A DNA stretch of 64,000 bases from Phymorhynchus buccinoides (lineage: Eukaryota; Mollusca; Gastropoda; Neogastropoda; Raphitomidae). The stretch covers positions 2,336,376-2,400,375 of the forward strand of contig CM065694.1 of assembly GCA_017654935.2 (NCBI GenBank). The letters are read 5' to 3'. Positions 49,390 through 61,557 of the stretch are shown piece after piece; the first letter of the stretch is position 1, and each line of letters opens with the position of its first letter. The translations under genes were made by a program, and so were the position numbers. The notes beneath the pieces were generated by a model, which was not told the DNA's origin, searched no databases, and saw only the letters and a list, made by a program, of their open reading frames with translations.

Positions 49390-50272
49390 CCACGGAACCG
49401 GCCAACAAAACCCTGGGTTTTCTCAGACGGAACTTAAAGATCAGCAGCATTACCATTAAGGAACGAGCTTACAAAGCCTTCGTGCGTCCCTTGCTTGAGT
49501 ATGCCTGCTCTGTCTGGGACCCATACACTGAGGAGAACATTGGCAAGTTGGAGGCGGTCCAGCGTAGGGCAGCACGATTTGTGACCAATCAGTACAGGCC
49601 TACATCAAAAAAGAAGAAAAAAAATTAAATAAATAAAACAAATTAAAATAATATCAAATTGGAAATCGATGGGACTGCTAAAAAGCTTAACGGCTTGATT
49701 AGTCCCTATTCTACTACTACTACTACTACTACATCAAGTGTGAGCACCATGATCGAGAACCTGGGCTGGGAATCACTGGAGAGCAGACGGCAGAGGACCA
49801 GGCTCTCCACGCTGCACAAGATCAGCACAGACGCTGTACACTACCTAAATCTGCAAGCCAAGCTGGTGCCTCTTCCATCTCGGCAAAGGCGTGGACATCA
49901 CCTGCAGTTCCAGCGAATCCAGTGCCGCACTAAGTACAGGTCAAACTCGTTCCTCCCAAGGACCATCAGGGAGTGGAACGAGCTGCGGCAGGACTCCATC
50001 GCAGCCTTCACTGCTGACGTGCGTGGCACTGACGTCGGGACTGCAGGCTGACCAGTAGCTCATCAGTCTCGCCCCCCCCCCCCCCTCCGCCCCCTTCCGC
50101 CGTCCTTGCTTCTCCCTTACCCACTCCAATCCCTATTTTTTGTTGTCACACCACCACTGCCAACTGAAATTTGAACACCACCGGAACCCCTCTTTTTCAG
50201 TCTTTTTTTTCAAAAGGTGCCAGAATGGTCAGCTCATTGACCGTGGGCCCTCAAGAGAAGAAGAAGAAGAAC
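49390..50272 (+). mobile_element. LINE 3' fragment (RT C-terminus and tail), broken
   Basis: Plus-strand pieces in changing frames: KTLGFLRRNLKISSITIKER, AFVRPLLEYACSVWDPYTEE, KLEAVQRRAARFVTNQYR, then after an A-rich interruption (about 49600-49720) SVSTMIENLGWESLESRRQR and NSFLPRTIREWNEL. Stop at 50049. An (AAG)n tail closes it at about 50254-50272. Relic. Confidence 0.8.
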
Positions 50273-50514
50273 CGGGGAGGTTCATCCACATATGCCGGAA
50301 GAAAGGGCCAGGAGGCCAAAGATTAAAGAAAGAAGAGAGGAAAGACAAACTGAAAACGCCTAGCTTGATGGGAATCTGCAGGGGAGGAGGGGGGGGGGAG
50401 AGGGAAGAATGTAGGGGGGGGGGGGGGGGGGGGGGCTTTTGCTTGGTTGCTAGACTGCTGACCCCTGAGTGGGGCCACCAGCCGCAGCAGGTGCAGCAGG
50501 TGGGTGTCCTTTGA
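50273..50514. other. Purine-rich spacer with poly-G run
   Basis: GGA-rich sequence and a 20-base G run at about 50415-50435. The overlapping frames through it are low-complexity. Confidence 0.6.
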
Positions 50515-50788
50515 GGAAATATCAGAGGATCTATCAAGAAATGGATTTCAAACTTCCTGATGCCCAGAACTCAGAACAGCTGTGGTTGTGGAGGGCAGCC
50601 GGTCTGATCCCGTCGCCGTGAAATCCCCCAGGGTATATAGCGTCATCAGCCCCTGTCTCTCAGTCCTGGTCTACATAAATGACCTCCCAGACAGAGTGGC
50701 ATCTCGATCCTATCCGCCTCTTTGCTGATGACACCATCTTGTATCGAGAGCAGGCAGACCAACAAGACCAGCAGCTACAGGAAGAGTT
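50515..50788 (+). mobile_element. LINE (host element) 5' part, interrupted
   Basis: Frameshifted but readable: KKWISNFL, RTQ...VVVEGSRSDPVAV, a motif B remnant SVISPCL, LVYINDLPDRVAS, and motif C RLFADDTILYREQADQQDQQ, ending LQE at about 50786. It resumes at about 53199 with (D)LKALEQWEH. The interruption is the element at 50789-53198. Confidence 0.8.
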
Positions 50789-53198
50789 TGTGGATGCAAC
50801 CAGGGATGGCTTTTTTAGAACAAGTGGTGACTAGACCAACAAGAACAAGAGAAGGCCAGAAATCCAATATTTTAGACTTAATTTTTGTTAATGACATTGA
50901 GCTCGTCTCAGATGTTGAACATTTATGCCCTCTAGGGAAAAGTGATCACCAAGTTTTAAACTTTTTAATCTATATAAATGCAAACAAATTTGACAGTACA
51001 CCGCAAGCACAGAACAAAAAATTTAATTTTAAGAGAGCACATTTTACTAAAATGAAAGAATACTTCGCAAACGAAGAGTGGACACATTTTGAGGCTTTGG
51101 AGGTTGATGATTGCTGGCAGATTATTCGGGACAAAATTCACAAATCAATGGAAGAACATATTCCCAAAATCAAAAGGAACATGAAAAATAAAAAATATTC
51201 AAAAACATACTGGATGTCAATAGGACTTAGAAAAGGTGTTTGAAAGAAATAGAGGCTTTACAAAAGATTTTTGGAAAACAACAAATCTAAGCAAGGTAAA
51301 AAATATCGAGAATATATAAAAGAAAGAGACAAGAGTGGTAAGCAATTAAAAAGGGAGAGAAAAACTCATGAACGAAAAATAGCTGATAACTGTAAACAAA
51401 ACCCTAAACTGTTCTGGAGGTACATTAATTCCAGATTGAAAATGAACACAGGGATTAGTCCACTTAAAGATAAAGATGGTAATCTTGTATGTGATGATGA
51501 GGGTACAGCTAATATTTTAAACAACTACTTTTCTAGTGTATTTACTAGAGAAAACACAGACAATTTACCAAGTGTAAATTCTAAGGTGTCTCAGGCTCAT
51601 AAATGTTCTGATGTTCATGTTTCACAAGAACAGGTAAAACTGAAACTGAAGGAATTAGACCCCAACAAAGCCCAGGGCCCAGATAGTGTGCCAGCACTGA
51701 TTTTGAAAGAACTGTCTGAGGAGCTGGCCTCACCTCTAACTATTTTATTTAGCAAATCCTTACAAACAGGTGAGCTGCCCGCAGACTGGAAAAAAGCTGA
51801 AGTAGCAGCCATCTTCAAAAAGGGTACAAAATCTGAACCAGGAAATTACCGGCCTGTAAGCCTCACGTGTATTAATTGCAAAATTTTAGAACAATTTATT
51901 AGAGACACAGTTGTAGCCCACATGACAAATTTTAACCTGTATTCAGAATGTCAACATGGCTTTAGGACAGGAAGATCTTGTATGACCCAGTTGACGGATG
52001 TCATGGACAATTTTACTAAATTTTTAGATGAAAAGGAAACTTTTGATGTGGTATATTTAGATTTTCGCAAGGCTTTTGACTCCGTCCCACACGAACGATT
52101 GCTATTAAAGCTTCAGTCTTATGGTATAGATGGGAACATATTAAGATGGATAGGAAATTTTCTTACGGGTAGAACACAAAAGGTACGAATAAATGGTAAA
52201 TATTCTTCTGAAGCAGCAGTGTTGAGTGGCATTCCACAAGGTAGCATCCTAGGCCCCATTCTGTTCACAATTTTTATTAATGATCTACCGGATCAAGTAG
52301 AAAGCATATGTAAATGTTTTGCGGACAATACCAAAATATACAATACTTCAAAAAATTCTAAAACAATTCAACATGACATTGACAGACTAATAAGCTGGAC
52401 AGAGAAATGGAATCTGTATTTTAATGATAGTAAATGTAAGGTGATGCATTTAGGAAAGAATAATCCAAGTTGCAATTATGAAATCTCACATGGTACCGAC
52501 AAACATATTCTAAAAACTTGCAAAGAGGAAAAGGATCTTGGAATTATCTTTGACTCTGGATTAACATTTGATAACCACATTAATACGGCTATTGGTAAAG
52601 GCAACAAAATGCTGGGCCTAATTACAAGAAGTTTTATTGGGTTAGATAATATAGTATTTTTAAAACTATATAAAAGTTTGGTCAGACCTCATCTAGAGTA
52701 TGGAAATCAGGTTTGGAGTCCGTTTTTAAAAAGGCAATCGGCAGCATTAGAAAGGGTCCAAAGACGAGCATCAAAATTGATGAAAGGCGTTAGTCACATT
52801 GATTACGAACACAGACTAAGAAAGTTGAAATTACCATCTCTGAAATACAGAAGAATTCGTGGGGATCTGATAAATACATACACAATTTTTCACAGTGATA
52901 ACAATATTAATAAATCTTTGTTCCAGCTAACAACTGACTCAAGAACCCGTAACAGTGATTTAAAAATACTAACCCAGTATAGCCGAACTAATATTAGAAA
53001 AAATGTATTTTCTAACAGAGTAACAAAGTTTTGGAATACTCTTCCTGCACATATTAAACGAGCACAGAATCTAATACAATTCAAAAACCTCCTTGGTGGA
53101 TACACCAACATATCAAAACTGCAATACGAGCATGACTAAAAGGCAGATTTGCCGAAAACAAAATACAAAAACCTCTCATGTCCTAACTACCTGACCTG
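50789..53198 (+). mobile_element. Second LINE nested in the first
   Basis: Starts abruptly at GAGTTTGTGGATGCAACCAG (EFVDATRD), inside the endonuclease domain, and ends in a short CCTGA repeat tail at about 53188-53202. The break in the host LINE is exact at the protein level (LQE / LKALEQWEH), so this is a 5'-truncated insertion into an older LINE. Confidence 0.85.
50790..53139 (+). pseudogene. LINE endonuclease-RT ORF, inactivated
   Basis: Part 1 (to 51243) is the end of an apurinic-type endonuclease with NILDLIFVNDIELVSDVEH and the SDH motif GKSDHQVLNF. Two in-frame stops follow (51241 and 51253). Part 2 (51271-53139, 622 codons) has RT-1 GNYRPVSLTCINCKILEQ, motif A VVYLDFRKAFDSVPHERL and motif B SGIPQGSILGPILFTIF. 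Motif C reads CFADNTKIY where FADD is expected, so the second catalytic Asp is Asn. A one-base indel near 50815 shifts the frame at the start. Three separate lesions make it non-functional. Confidence 0.88.
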
Positions 53199-53397
53199 AC
53201 CTGAAGGCACTGGAACAATGGGAACATGCAATTCCGGGTCACCCAGACAAATGCAGTTATATCATGATGCACGTCTCCCTAAAACTGTGGAATTCAGTAG
53301 TCAAATTCATTTGACAGCAAGGCCACCACAGGGTGAGGCCAACTTATAATAAGAATTATCACCATATGGTCCGAAAATAAAGGTTGGGGGGGATAGG

Positions 53398-53408
53398 GGG
53401 GGGGGGGG

Positions 53409-53477
<69 letters not shown>

Positions 53478-53588
53478 TTACTACATACAGTAGCCAAATT
53501 GATTTGACAGCAGAGGCCAGGTAAGGTCAAAGAGATTACTGGAGCTGGGAAACGGTGTGAGGCAAACTTATAGTAAGAAAGCATTGCC

Positions 53589-53655
<67 letters not shown>

Positions 53656-53699
53656 AGGGTTATGGACTTAATTTTTTTTATTAAAAATTGAGAGAAAGT

Positions 53700-53753
<54 letters not shown>

Positions 53754-53757
53754 CCCC
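53398..53757. repeat. GA/CT microsatellites inside the LINE
   Basis: G run and (GA)n at 53398-53478, (GA)n of about 30 units at 53594-53653, C run and (CT)n at 53700-53752. Confidence 0.95.
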
Positions 53758-54233
53758 ACTGCCCAGAGAAACATCAACGACATTGAGGCAGTCCAACGTA
53801 GAGCAGCACGCATCGTCATGAATGACTGCCATCAAAAGTCCAGCGTGACTGCCATGCTCAACAGAGTGGCCCACGCTGCAAAAACGAAGAGCCGCCACAA
53901 GACTCACAACATTCTACAAGATCCTCAAAGGGCAGCTCCAGGTCAGGTGCGAACATCTGCAGCCCTTAGCTGCAAGAGCGAGAAGAGGACACAGCGAGCA
54001 GTTCAGCAGGATCCCCTGCCGCACCCAGCAGCGCAGCTCCTCCTTCTTCCCCCGCGCCATCAGAGAGTGGAACGCCCTGCTTCCAGAAACTGTTCAGGCC
54101 CCTTCTGCCAAGGCTTTCTTCAGGAGGCTGTTGGCAGAGCACTAAAAGCTCCAGACCCAAGGGTAGGCAGTGGCTGGGCCGGCATCACGGCTGGGTTCCG
54201 CTGAACGGCCCCAGTCTGGCTGTCTACCCACCA

Positions 54234-54235
<2 letters not shown>

Positions 54236-54316
<81 letters not shown>
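54236..54316. repeat. (CT)n microsatellite, about 39 units
   Basis: Uninterrupted CT repeat in the LINE 3' UTR. Confidence 0.97.
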
Positions 54317-54317
<1 letters not shown>

Positions 54318-54945
54318 TTGTGTTCCACTGGAGAGACTACTTGACGGAGAATGTAAAACACTTTGTATTTTAGTTTCCAAGTATATTTTCCACGCCATGA
54401 GACAAAGACAGCGATTTTTGGAAGGCTAAACATCAATTTTCAACTCTATGCTAAGATATGATTTTCATTGTTAATTATATTAATTGTGTCTGCATGTGTT
54501 GAACCAGTTAATTGTCTATTCTATGTAGATATCGAAAGTAATTGCCAAGAACGTGCAATTTATACTTTTGTTCCTTTTTATTTATGTTCCCCCATTCTCC
54601 CCAATGTTTATGTGCCCATGGCCTAAAGACATTAAAGTAATTCAAGTTTCAAGTTTCTCTCTTCTTTGTTTTTGTTTTCTTTTTTCTCTCTCTTCGCCCT
54701 TTTCACTGCAGTTGTAATAATAGTCAGAACTGATTTTGACAACTATATTGGAAGAAGAAGAAGAACTTCCAGACTCCGGCTGCGAAGCTCTCTGGAGTCT
54801 CTACGAAGAAAGCGAAGCTGGTAATGTTTTCAGATAATTCTGTTTGTTCCAATGTGGCTATCTGTGTGACTATTTATGTTACCACGATAATGTTTGAACG
54901 GAGGGACCTAGGATTAGGAAGCTCAGATTTTGCATACGGGTAGAT

Positions 54946-55079
54946 GGAAGTTCAGCTTAACGTCGCGTATCGGCTTTCGCCATGTACGACGGGCTGAACA
55001 AACCAACCAGGGTATAAACAAAAATTTATGTTCCTGAATCACTGTCTTAGCCAAAAGGCCGAGAAGCGATCAGAATAAA
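54946..55079 (-). mobile_element. SINE with a U2 snRNA-derived head
   Basis: On the minus strand bases 55070-55045 read ATCGCTTCTCGGCCTTTTGG plus CTAAGA, exactly the 5' end of U2 snRNA. Then an unrelated body of about 100 bp with GCCGATACGCGACGTTAAGC near its end. The insert is flanked by a 12-base direct repeat ATACGGGTAGAT (54934-54945 and 55080-55091), the mark of LINE-mediated insertion. snRNA-headed SINEs (SINEU) are known in other animals. Confidence 0.75.
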
Positions 55080-55203
55080 ATACGGGTAGATAGTTAGAAT
55101 ATCTATATATAGGCCAATTGGCCAAGTTCGAAGATGGTCATCGGCCAAAGGTCAAGGTCACTGGAGCCGTTTTTTGCATGACACAATCCAAGGGAAAGAA
55201 ATT

Positions 55204-55400
55204 TTGAACGGGACCCTCCTCGTGGGGATACCAGGGGTCTTTTATAAAAAATAGTTCCCCCACTTTCTGGAAGGTCTGTGTTTGTAACTTCCTCTAATCT
55301 GCCACCCTTTGACTCTGCCTTTTTCCTTTGTTTACTGTCATCTACTATCTTTCTGACTTATTGGCCTATTCACCTGCCTTATTTTTAAACAAAATCTTCC
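55204..55400. repeat. Dispersed repeat S, copy 4, reverse orientation
   Basis: Begins CCTCGTGGGGATACCAGGGG and includes AGTTCCCCCACTTTCTGGAA, the complement of the other copies. Confidence 0.7.
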
Positions 55401-56039
55401 ATATAACGTTTCTCATTTGAATTCCTCCGAAATCGGAATGTGTCGGCTGTATGCAGCAGGAAGACCCAAAACAGAAAATGGACACATACGTGATTTACCC
55501 ATTGTGGCCTTTTGGCCTAGGAACACATGCAGAAGAAGAACGGGACCTGGGAAGCTCAAAATTTGCATGTGAATAGTTAGGTAGGATATCTAGGCCAGGT
55601 TCAAAGATGAAGGTCATTGGTCAAAGGTCAAGGTCACTGGACCTGAGGTGTTTTTTTGTGTGCAAGACACAGACCAAAGGAAACAACTCTTGCTTTGAAA
55701 CAGGCCACCACTCTGCAACTTGTTACTTCCCTTTTCTTGTCGAAGTCACAGGTGTGCGAGTCCAAGGTTAGTGGATTTGTGTGAGTGTGCTAGAGTGGTT
55801 GACCTGGTTTTCTCATTCACTTATTTTGTCAGTTGAGAGTTAATGTTAGGGTTGTGGTCTCTCTTTTTCTGTCTCTCTTACCTGTGTCAAATAAAGGTTC
55901 GTTATCCGAGTCAGCCGCAAGGTGAATCACTGCAGCCGAAAATGCTGCAGTGCAGCTGGTGATCTAGCATCTTAACGCTCTAGTGTTTTAAGAGATTTCT
56001 GCTTGTTCCTGACAATCTATCCGACTACAGTGTATGTAT

Positions 56040-56935
56040 CGGACTATGTGAACACAATAACGTTTGAACGGAGGGACCTAGGATGTTCAAATTTTGCATG
56101 GGGATAGATACTAAAACTAGAGCGTTAAGACGCTAAATCACCAACCGCGCGGCAGCGTTATTCGGCTCCAGTGACCTTGACCTTTGACCCATAACCATTA
56201 CCGACCTTGGCCTAGATCTTCCTACTACCTACCCGCATGCAAAATTTGAGCACCCTAAGTCCATCCGTTCAAACGCTAGAGAGGATATATACAAACATAC
56301 AAACACCACCTCAGACACGAGTGAAAACATTACCAATCCGCTCTCTACGATCACGGTTGGTAAACATGCAGATAGGCTAAGTTTGAAAATGAAGGTCATA
56401 GGTCAAAGTCACTGGGGCTGAAAATTCTGTTGAGCACCTGGCATGATAATGTTTAAACGGAGGGACCTAGGATGCTCAAATTTTGCATGCGAATACGTAC
56501 TAAGGATATCTATGCCAAGTACTAAAATGAAGCTCATAGGTCAAAGGGAAAAGTCACGGGAGCCAAAAATGATGCTGAGCACCTGCATGATAAATTTTGA
56601 ATGGAGGGACCAAGGACGCTCAAATTTTGCATGCTGATGGGTACTTACGATACCTAGGCCAGAATCCAAAATGAAGGTCGGAAGCTCAAATTTTGCATGC
56701 TAATAGGTAGTTAGAACATCTAGGCCAAGTTCAAAGATGAAGGTTATTGTTAAAGGCCAAGGTCACTGAAGCCGAAAATGCTGATGTGCATGTCAATGCA
56801 GCACACGCACATGCAAGCACACAAGCGTCCATTCGCCACGTCAAACAATGCGGTCATTGGTGAAAGGTTAAGGTAACTGAACCTGAAAATGATGCAGCGT
56901 GGCTGGTGGTCTAGTGTCTTAACGTTCTAGTTAAA
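56040..56935. repeat. Dispersed repeat family, direct and inverted units
   Basis: Units with GGACCTAGGATGCTCAAATT and TAGGTCAAAGTCACTGG in direct orientation, and an inverted segment at about 56115-56350 starting AGAGCGTTAAGACGCTAAAT. Ends GTGGTCTAGTGTCTTAACG. Short frames here are not genes. Confidence 0.75.
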
Positions 56936-57100
56936 TTGACTATTCTGTCGCAAGGCCTACAACGCTGACTTCACTCATCAAATCAACACGCCAGGACACC
57001 TGCTTTGCCTTATTTTGAACACAAGAGCAATATTATTTTTCTTTGGTGAAACAAACCCTGAAACAGACCGCAATACATCACTAGAACATGCAACAAACAA

Positions 57101-57250
57101 GCACACAAGTGTGAAGTGACTTTTTCACAAGAGACACAACAAAACAACTGGATATTTCGGTGAATGTTGATAAAAGGCGCATTCGCGGAAATATCCAGTT
57201 GTTTTGCTGTGTCTCTTGTAAATAAACTAACGTCACTTCACACTTGTGTG
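57101..57250. repeat. 149-bp inverted repeat (hairpin)
   Basis: CACAAGTGTGAAGTGAC and ACAACTGGATATTTC at the left pair with GAAATATCCAGTTGT and GTCACTTCACACTTGTG at the right, with a loop of about 30 bp. Probably a compact palindromic mobile element. Confidence 0.85.
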
Positions 57251-57353
57251 CTTGTTTTCCTTGGTGGTGAGCTACTTCTAAGTAAATATACACACTTTAG
57301 AGATTTGACCAGAACAACAAACAAACAAGAGCGAAGCGCCGCAATGACTCGCT

Positions 57354-57588
57354 CAGTGTGTGTGTGTGTGTGTGTGTGTGCCGGTGTGTGTGTCCCATTA
57401 TTCTGCACAATCTTGCGAGTCTAGTTGATTCACTGGCTGCAAGTCAACTCGGCCTTTTACCAGCTTGTCCTCTTGTCAACTCGTCCCCGGGTGCAAGTCA
57501 ATGAACAATCTAGTTGAATCCTTTCACCACTAGGTGGCGCAACACTCAAGTGGTCAAAACTTAGTAGTAATCCTTGTTGATGAGAGAT

Positions 57589-57630
<42 letters not shown>

Positions 57631-57648
57631 CACCCTCTCTCTCTCCCC
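57354..57648. repeat. TG and GA microsatellites
   Basis: (TG)n at 57354-57392 and (GA)n at about 57590-57627, with a short matching CT stretch after it. Confidence 0.9.
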
Positions 57649-58968
57649 CCAACAAAGATTACTATTAGGTTTTTACCACTTGTGTGTCGCGCCACCTGGC
57701 GGTGAAATGATTCAGCTAAGTCGACCATTCGGCCTCAAGCCCTGGTCATTTCGTCCTCGGGTTCACTCGTCCACTAGTAAAACATGCACATGGCTCTATC
57801 CGTCTCCATGATGATCATTAGTGATAGCATTTATTACATCGAAGAGGTAGTCGGGTTACAGCTGGAAAGAAAATTTGGGAATGATTGGCTGAGATTGTTA
57901 TGTTCAGCTACTTTACGATGTTCGGTACTTGTATAATGATTATAAATAAGAAAACAAAGACGCACACATAAAACCAACTGATTCTTGCTTACCAAACGCA
58001 AGCATTCCCAACATAATAATGGTAGCAATGCTCAACGCTTTGAGGTGTGTGTTTTATTTTAGCACAAATGCCATGTGGGAGTACTAGTAGTAACAGTTCT
58101 TTTATAAGTTTTATACCAATAGATCCCCCAAACCCTTTTTCCTCAATATTTTGGTATGTGGTGTTTTTTTATGCATATCAATGTTTATGCAAGCTTTTGG
58201 CTAACTTATACTTTACATCTCCCTGTCCGACAAATGTTCACTGCAAAGCAACATTCTGCCATTCTCAGGAAAGGGATAGGGGTAGGATCAGCCTAGGATT
58301 GTTTTCATAAAAAATGAGAAGCAGACTTTGAGATTGAGGGCCATAAACATGAGGGTGATTTTGAAAGAACAATTTCGCCAAGCCAGGACTCCCAGCCCAT
58401 TTGGCCCCGCCAAATTTGGGGTATATGAAGCGCTGTAAACAAAAAGGACCCTCTAAGAGAATGTGGAGGGGGTCTACAAGATCATACAGGATGCTGCTGA
58501 ATGACCATTACCAACTTGACCTTTGACATGGTCATATTGTTTAATCTTCAGACCTACAAATTCAAAATTAACCGGATAAATTGGTAGACTAGCTCAAGGT
58601 CTGTTCAGGAACTGTAACCTTGCTGCCCTTGACCTTAAACCTTGAATATGGTCACATGTTCAAGGTCAGTGAGGCTTAAAGGCTTTGTTTCTTGCTTTTA
58701 GATTTTTCAATCGCATCTTTTTGCACACACAATGGCATTCAAAAGTATACCTCCTGACCAAATGCTGAACATCATTCACAGCACAACATAATCAATGCAG
58801 AAAGAAACATAACATCAAGATCACTTGTGGTTTGGCAAAACTTTAATAACCCAATACAGAACGGAAAGTCTTGAGAGTACACAAGTGTTGCATGTCCTGA
58901 GTACCGGTACTGTTACAGACTCAGTAGTAAATTTGAATCATGCAGAAACATTAACTCATAGAAATAAA
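57649..58968. other. No gene recognised
   Basis: Only a repeat word shared with 41.95 kb (GGACCCTCTAAGAGAATGTG at about 58445). No protein-like frame with a domain. Confidence 0.5.
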
Positions 58969-59121
58969 CTACCGCATTTTTTAGACAATACGGCAATACT
59001 TTTTCACAGACTCAGACCCCTGCGCCTTATAATGTGATTGAGAATATAGTAAGAAAATATAACAAAATCTGAAATTTGAGTAAATTTTTGGGGATGCGCC
59101 TTATAGTCCGAAAAATATGGT
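58969..59121. mobile_element. MITE with GACTATAAGGCG-type ends
   Basis: Ends TACCGCATTTTTTAGAC and GCCTTATAGTCCGAAAAATA with TGGTA. Internal CAGACTCAGACCCCTGCGCC. Confidence 0.78.
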
Positions 59122-60558
59122 ATGGAACTATGACGATTCCCTATGCATTGGAAATAAAAGATGTTTTTTGGAGGGGGAAGTCCACTTTTTTGACTGAAGA
59201 GGACTTATCAATGGTTCGTCTGTAAGGTAAGAAGCTTAATTACAAACTTGATAAGAATGCGGATGCAATGACATTTTTTCTCACATTCAAGCAATTGCTA
59301 GTGTGAGTGTGTGTCTGTATGTGCATAAATTATGTGTATTTTATGGATGCGTGTAAGTGTGTGCTCAAATATAATGCATAAGTATATTAAAGAAGGAAAG
59401 AATTCACAAGTATACAAAAACAAATACAATTTTTATAATCAATACGCATTAACTACTGATTATCATTTGAAATAATGTCCGTGATTTTTGCTGTTTGTTT
59501 TTCCTTTTAAGAAAAATGGAACCGAGTAAAGTGCCTGCTCATATATAAATATGAAATATGTACATTCTTACCTGCAAACGATGTTGATAACAATGAAGGC
59601 TAGTTAAATGTCACACTTTGTCTTTTTATAAACGTCATGTTTGGAAAAGCAAGTTTATGAATTTCTGCAGCTTTTAGACGCTGCTTTGATCAAGGAAGCA
59701 ACATTTTTGTTGTTTCTTTTTAAATCTAATACGGCTAATTAAATCAGCCAAAACTTTTATATATTTGTTTACAGCACATTTAAGAATCATGAAATCCCAA
59801 TTTTCGTATTCCTATGTCTTTATACTCAAAATAACCTTTGCACCTTTACTTGTGCCCATCTCGTTAAACATTGATTACATTGATAGAATACATTTGAAAT
59901 TTAATTTCGACATGACAAATACATCAACATTTTCCTTTTCTTCAAAGATTAAAAAAAGGAAACTTTTGGTTCCAGTTCTGGGTAAACCATAATCTACACC
60001 CAAAAAGAAAAGAAAAGCAAAAGATGAAAATGGTTCTGGGATCAATCCTTGTCCCATGGACATGACTGAAAATTTCACCTTTTGCTCTTTCGGGTTTACT
60101 TTTCAATCCTTTACGTATCCAATGCAAGCTACAATACGCCTCAGTGCCTTTCTTCAGGCAGATCACTCGACACTGCCTGAACCAGCATCACTCTGCTTGC
60201 ATCAAATTAGGCTCTCCCCGCAGACACATGCTCTCATGGTCTAATAGAAAAAACAGCCCAAAGCCTTGATCCAAAGCTGTTTTACAGACGTAGAAATCAT
60301 GTCATTCTCCAGTGTACATATGTTTTCTGATTTTACCAAGAAAATATGCAGCTACACAAAATATAAAATAAGTTCTAGCTGCAGATATGGTATCAGGAGA
60401 AAATGTCTTGTTTATTTCCCGAACCTGTCAGACGCTGTGCCTTTCAAATAACAAAACAAAAACAGACATATATAAGGACAGAAACAAACAAAATGTCAAG
60501 ACAGCGAATCAAATTCCATGAAGACATAAATGTAGAGATGCTTTCTTTTCCAAACACT
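59122..60558. other. No gene recognised
   Basis: AT-rich. The short frames at 59.7-60.2 kb have no domain. CAGGCAGATCAC...CTGCCTGAACCAGCATCA (60155-60190) repeats words from 47.06 kb. Confidence 0.5.
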
Positions 60559-60735
60559 ACACAGTAATTTTCGGACTATAAGGCGAACCTTATTATAATG
60601 CGAACACCCCAAATTTGACACAAACTGTTTTCCAGATGTTGTTACTATATTTTCTTACTATACTATTAGTCACATAAGGCGCAGGGGTCTCAGTCTGGGG
60701 GAAAAAGTATCGCCTTATAGTCCGTAAAACATGGT
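60559..60735. mobile_element. MITE with GACTATAAGGCG-type ends, best preserved
   Basis: Left end TACACAGTAATTTTCGGACT and ATAAGGCGAAC, right end CGCCTTATAGTCCGTAAAAC and ATGGTA; near-perfect inverted ends bounded by TA. Confidence 0.82.
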
Positions 60736-61550
60736 AGTCTAACCTGGTAGAAATGTTTCACCATCTGTAACTGTAAGTGTAATGTTCAAACTAATATCGT
60801 AATCGACCAGCTTATCAATTTTTGTTTCAAGCAGAAACTGGAGAGACTTATGCAAACACTTTCTGGAGAAAACAAAATCACAATGAATAAACACTGTTCT
60901 AAATCATCCTAATGTTTTCAGTACATGATCAGCTTGCTTTTTGTTTGTTTGTTACTTTTTATTGTTGTTGTTGTTGTTGTTTTACTGCATCAACTTTTGA
61001 CAGGTGGTATGAACATAAGAACTTAAATAAGGAAATTGAATTCTGTAGAACAAGTTAAAGCTCAATTTACCTCTAGTTTTTGCCTCTACACAAAGAGAAA
61101 AAGCGCAAAGAAAGGGCAGGGGAGCTAGGGAGGCAAAACAAAATCAGAAAATATTACTTCAGCAACATTTAACAAGTTTAATGTGGCACAGGCTGCCACC
61201 CTCATGTTTCTTTTTTAATATACACTGCAATACCTTTTCTAAATAGAACACGCATATTTAATTGGAAACGGTGGTACTTAAAAACAAGTCGTGACAAAAT
61301 GCTGACGAGTATTTCAACCAGATTACATAGGCAGGCACAATAAGACACATTTCCCATCTCTATATAAAACCTTGCACTGAATCGCAGTTAACGTTACAAC
61401 TATATTATATACACTAAAAACTTTTGTGATCCAAAAACCAAAAAGAAGAAAAGAAAAATCCCTCTACCCAAGACCTAGTCAGTAGTGGCTATTACATCTA
61501 AATTCATAGAAATAATTGACAAATACACTGCAGAGATTTCACTGCAGATA
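60736..61550. other. No gene recognised; 3' flank of ISCU
   Basis: AT-rich with a (TTG)n stretch at about 60962-60980. May hold alternative 3' UTR of ISCU. Confidence 0.5.
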
Positions 61551-61551
61551 T

Positions 61552-61557
61552 TTTATT
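61552..61557 (-). terminator. ISCU: Candidate ISCU poly(A) signal AATAAA
   Basis: AATAAA on the minus strand about 255 bases after the stop codon. Other AT-rich variants lie further on, so the main site is not certain. Confidence 0.5.

Larger units (their letters stand above)
53199..54657 (+). mobile_element. LINE (host element) 3' part with TTCAAG tail
   Basis: Resumes as LKALEQWEHA...HPDKCSYIMMHV, then after GA microsatellites gives INDIEAVQRRAARIVMNDCH and SSVTAMLNRV, then a frameshifted C-terminus with FFPRAIREWNALL. The 3' UTR ends AAGTAATTCAAGTTTCAAG at about 54657, a tandem tail of the CR1-like type. Confidence 0.78.
54785..55985. repeat. Dispersed repeat family (GAAGCTGG...TCTAGCATCTTAACG), composite
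   Basis: Starts CGAAGAAAGCGAAGCTGG, contains GGAGGGACCTAGGA, CTCAGATTTTGCAT and AAGGTCAAGGTCACTGG words, and ends GGTGATCTAGCATCTTAACG. It is interrupted by a SINE (54946-55079) and by repeat S (about 55204-55400). Confidence 0.75.

Noticed and set aside
56115..56350. Foldback gene or tRNA cluster in the inverted repeat region
   Set aside because: The inversion is one unit of a dispersed repeat; no tRNA A/B box pair or cloverleaf was found.
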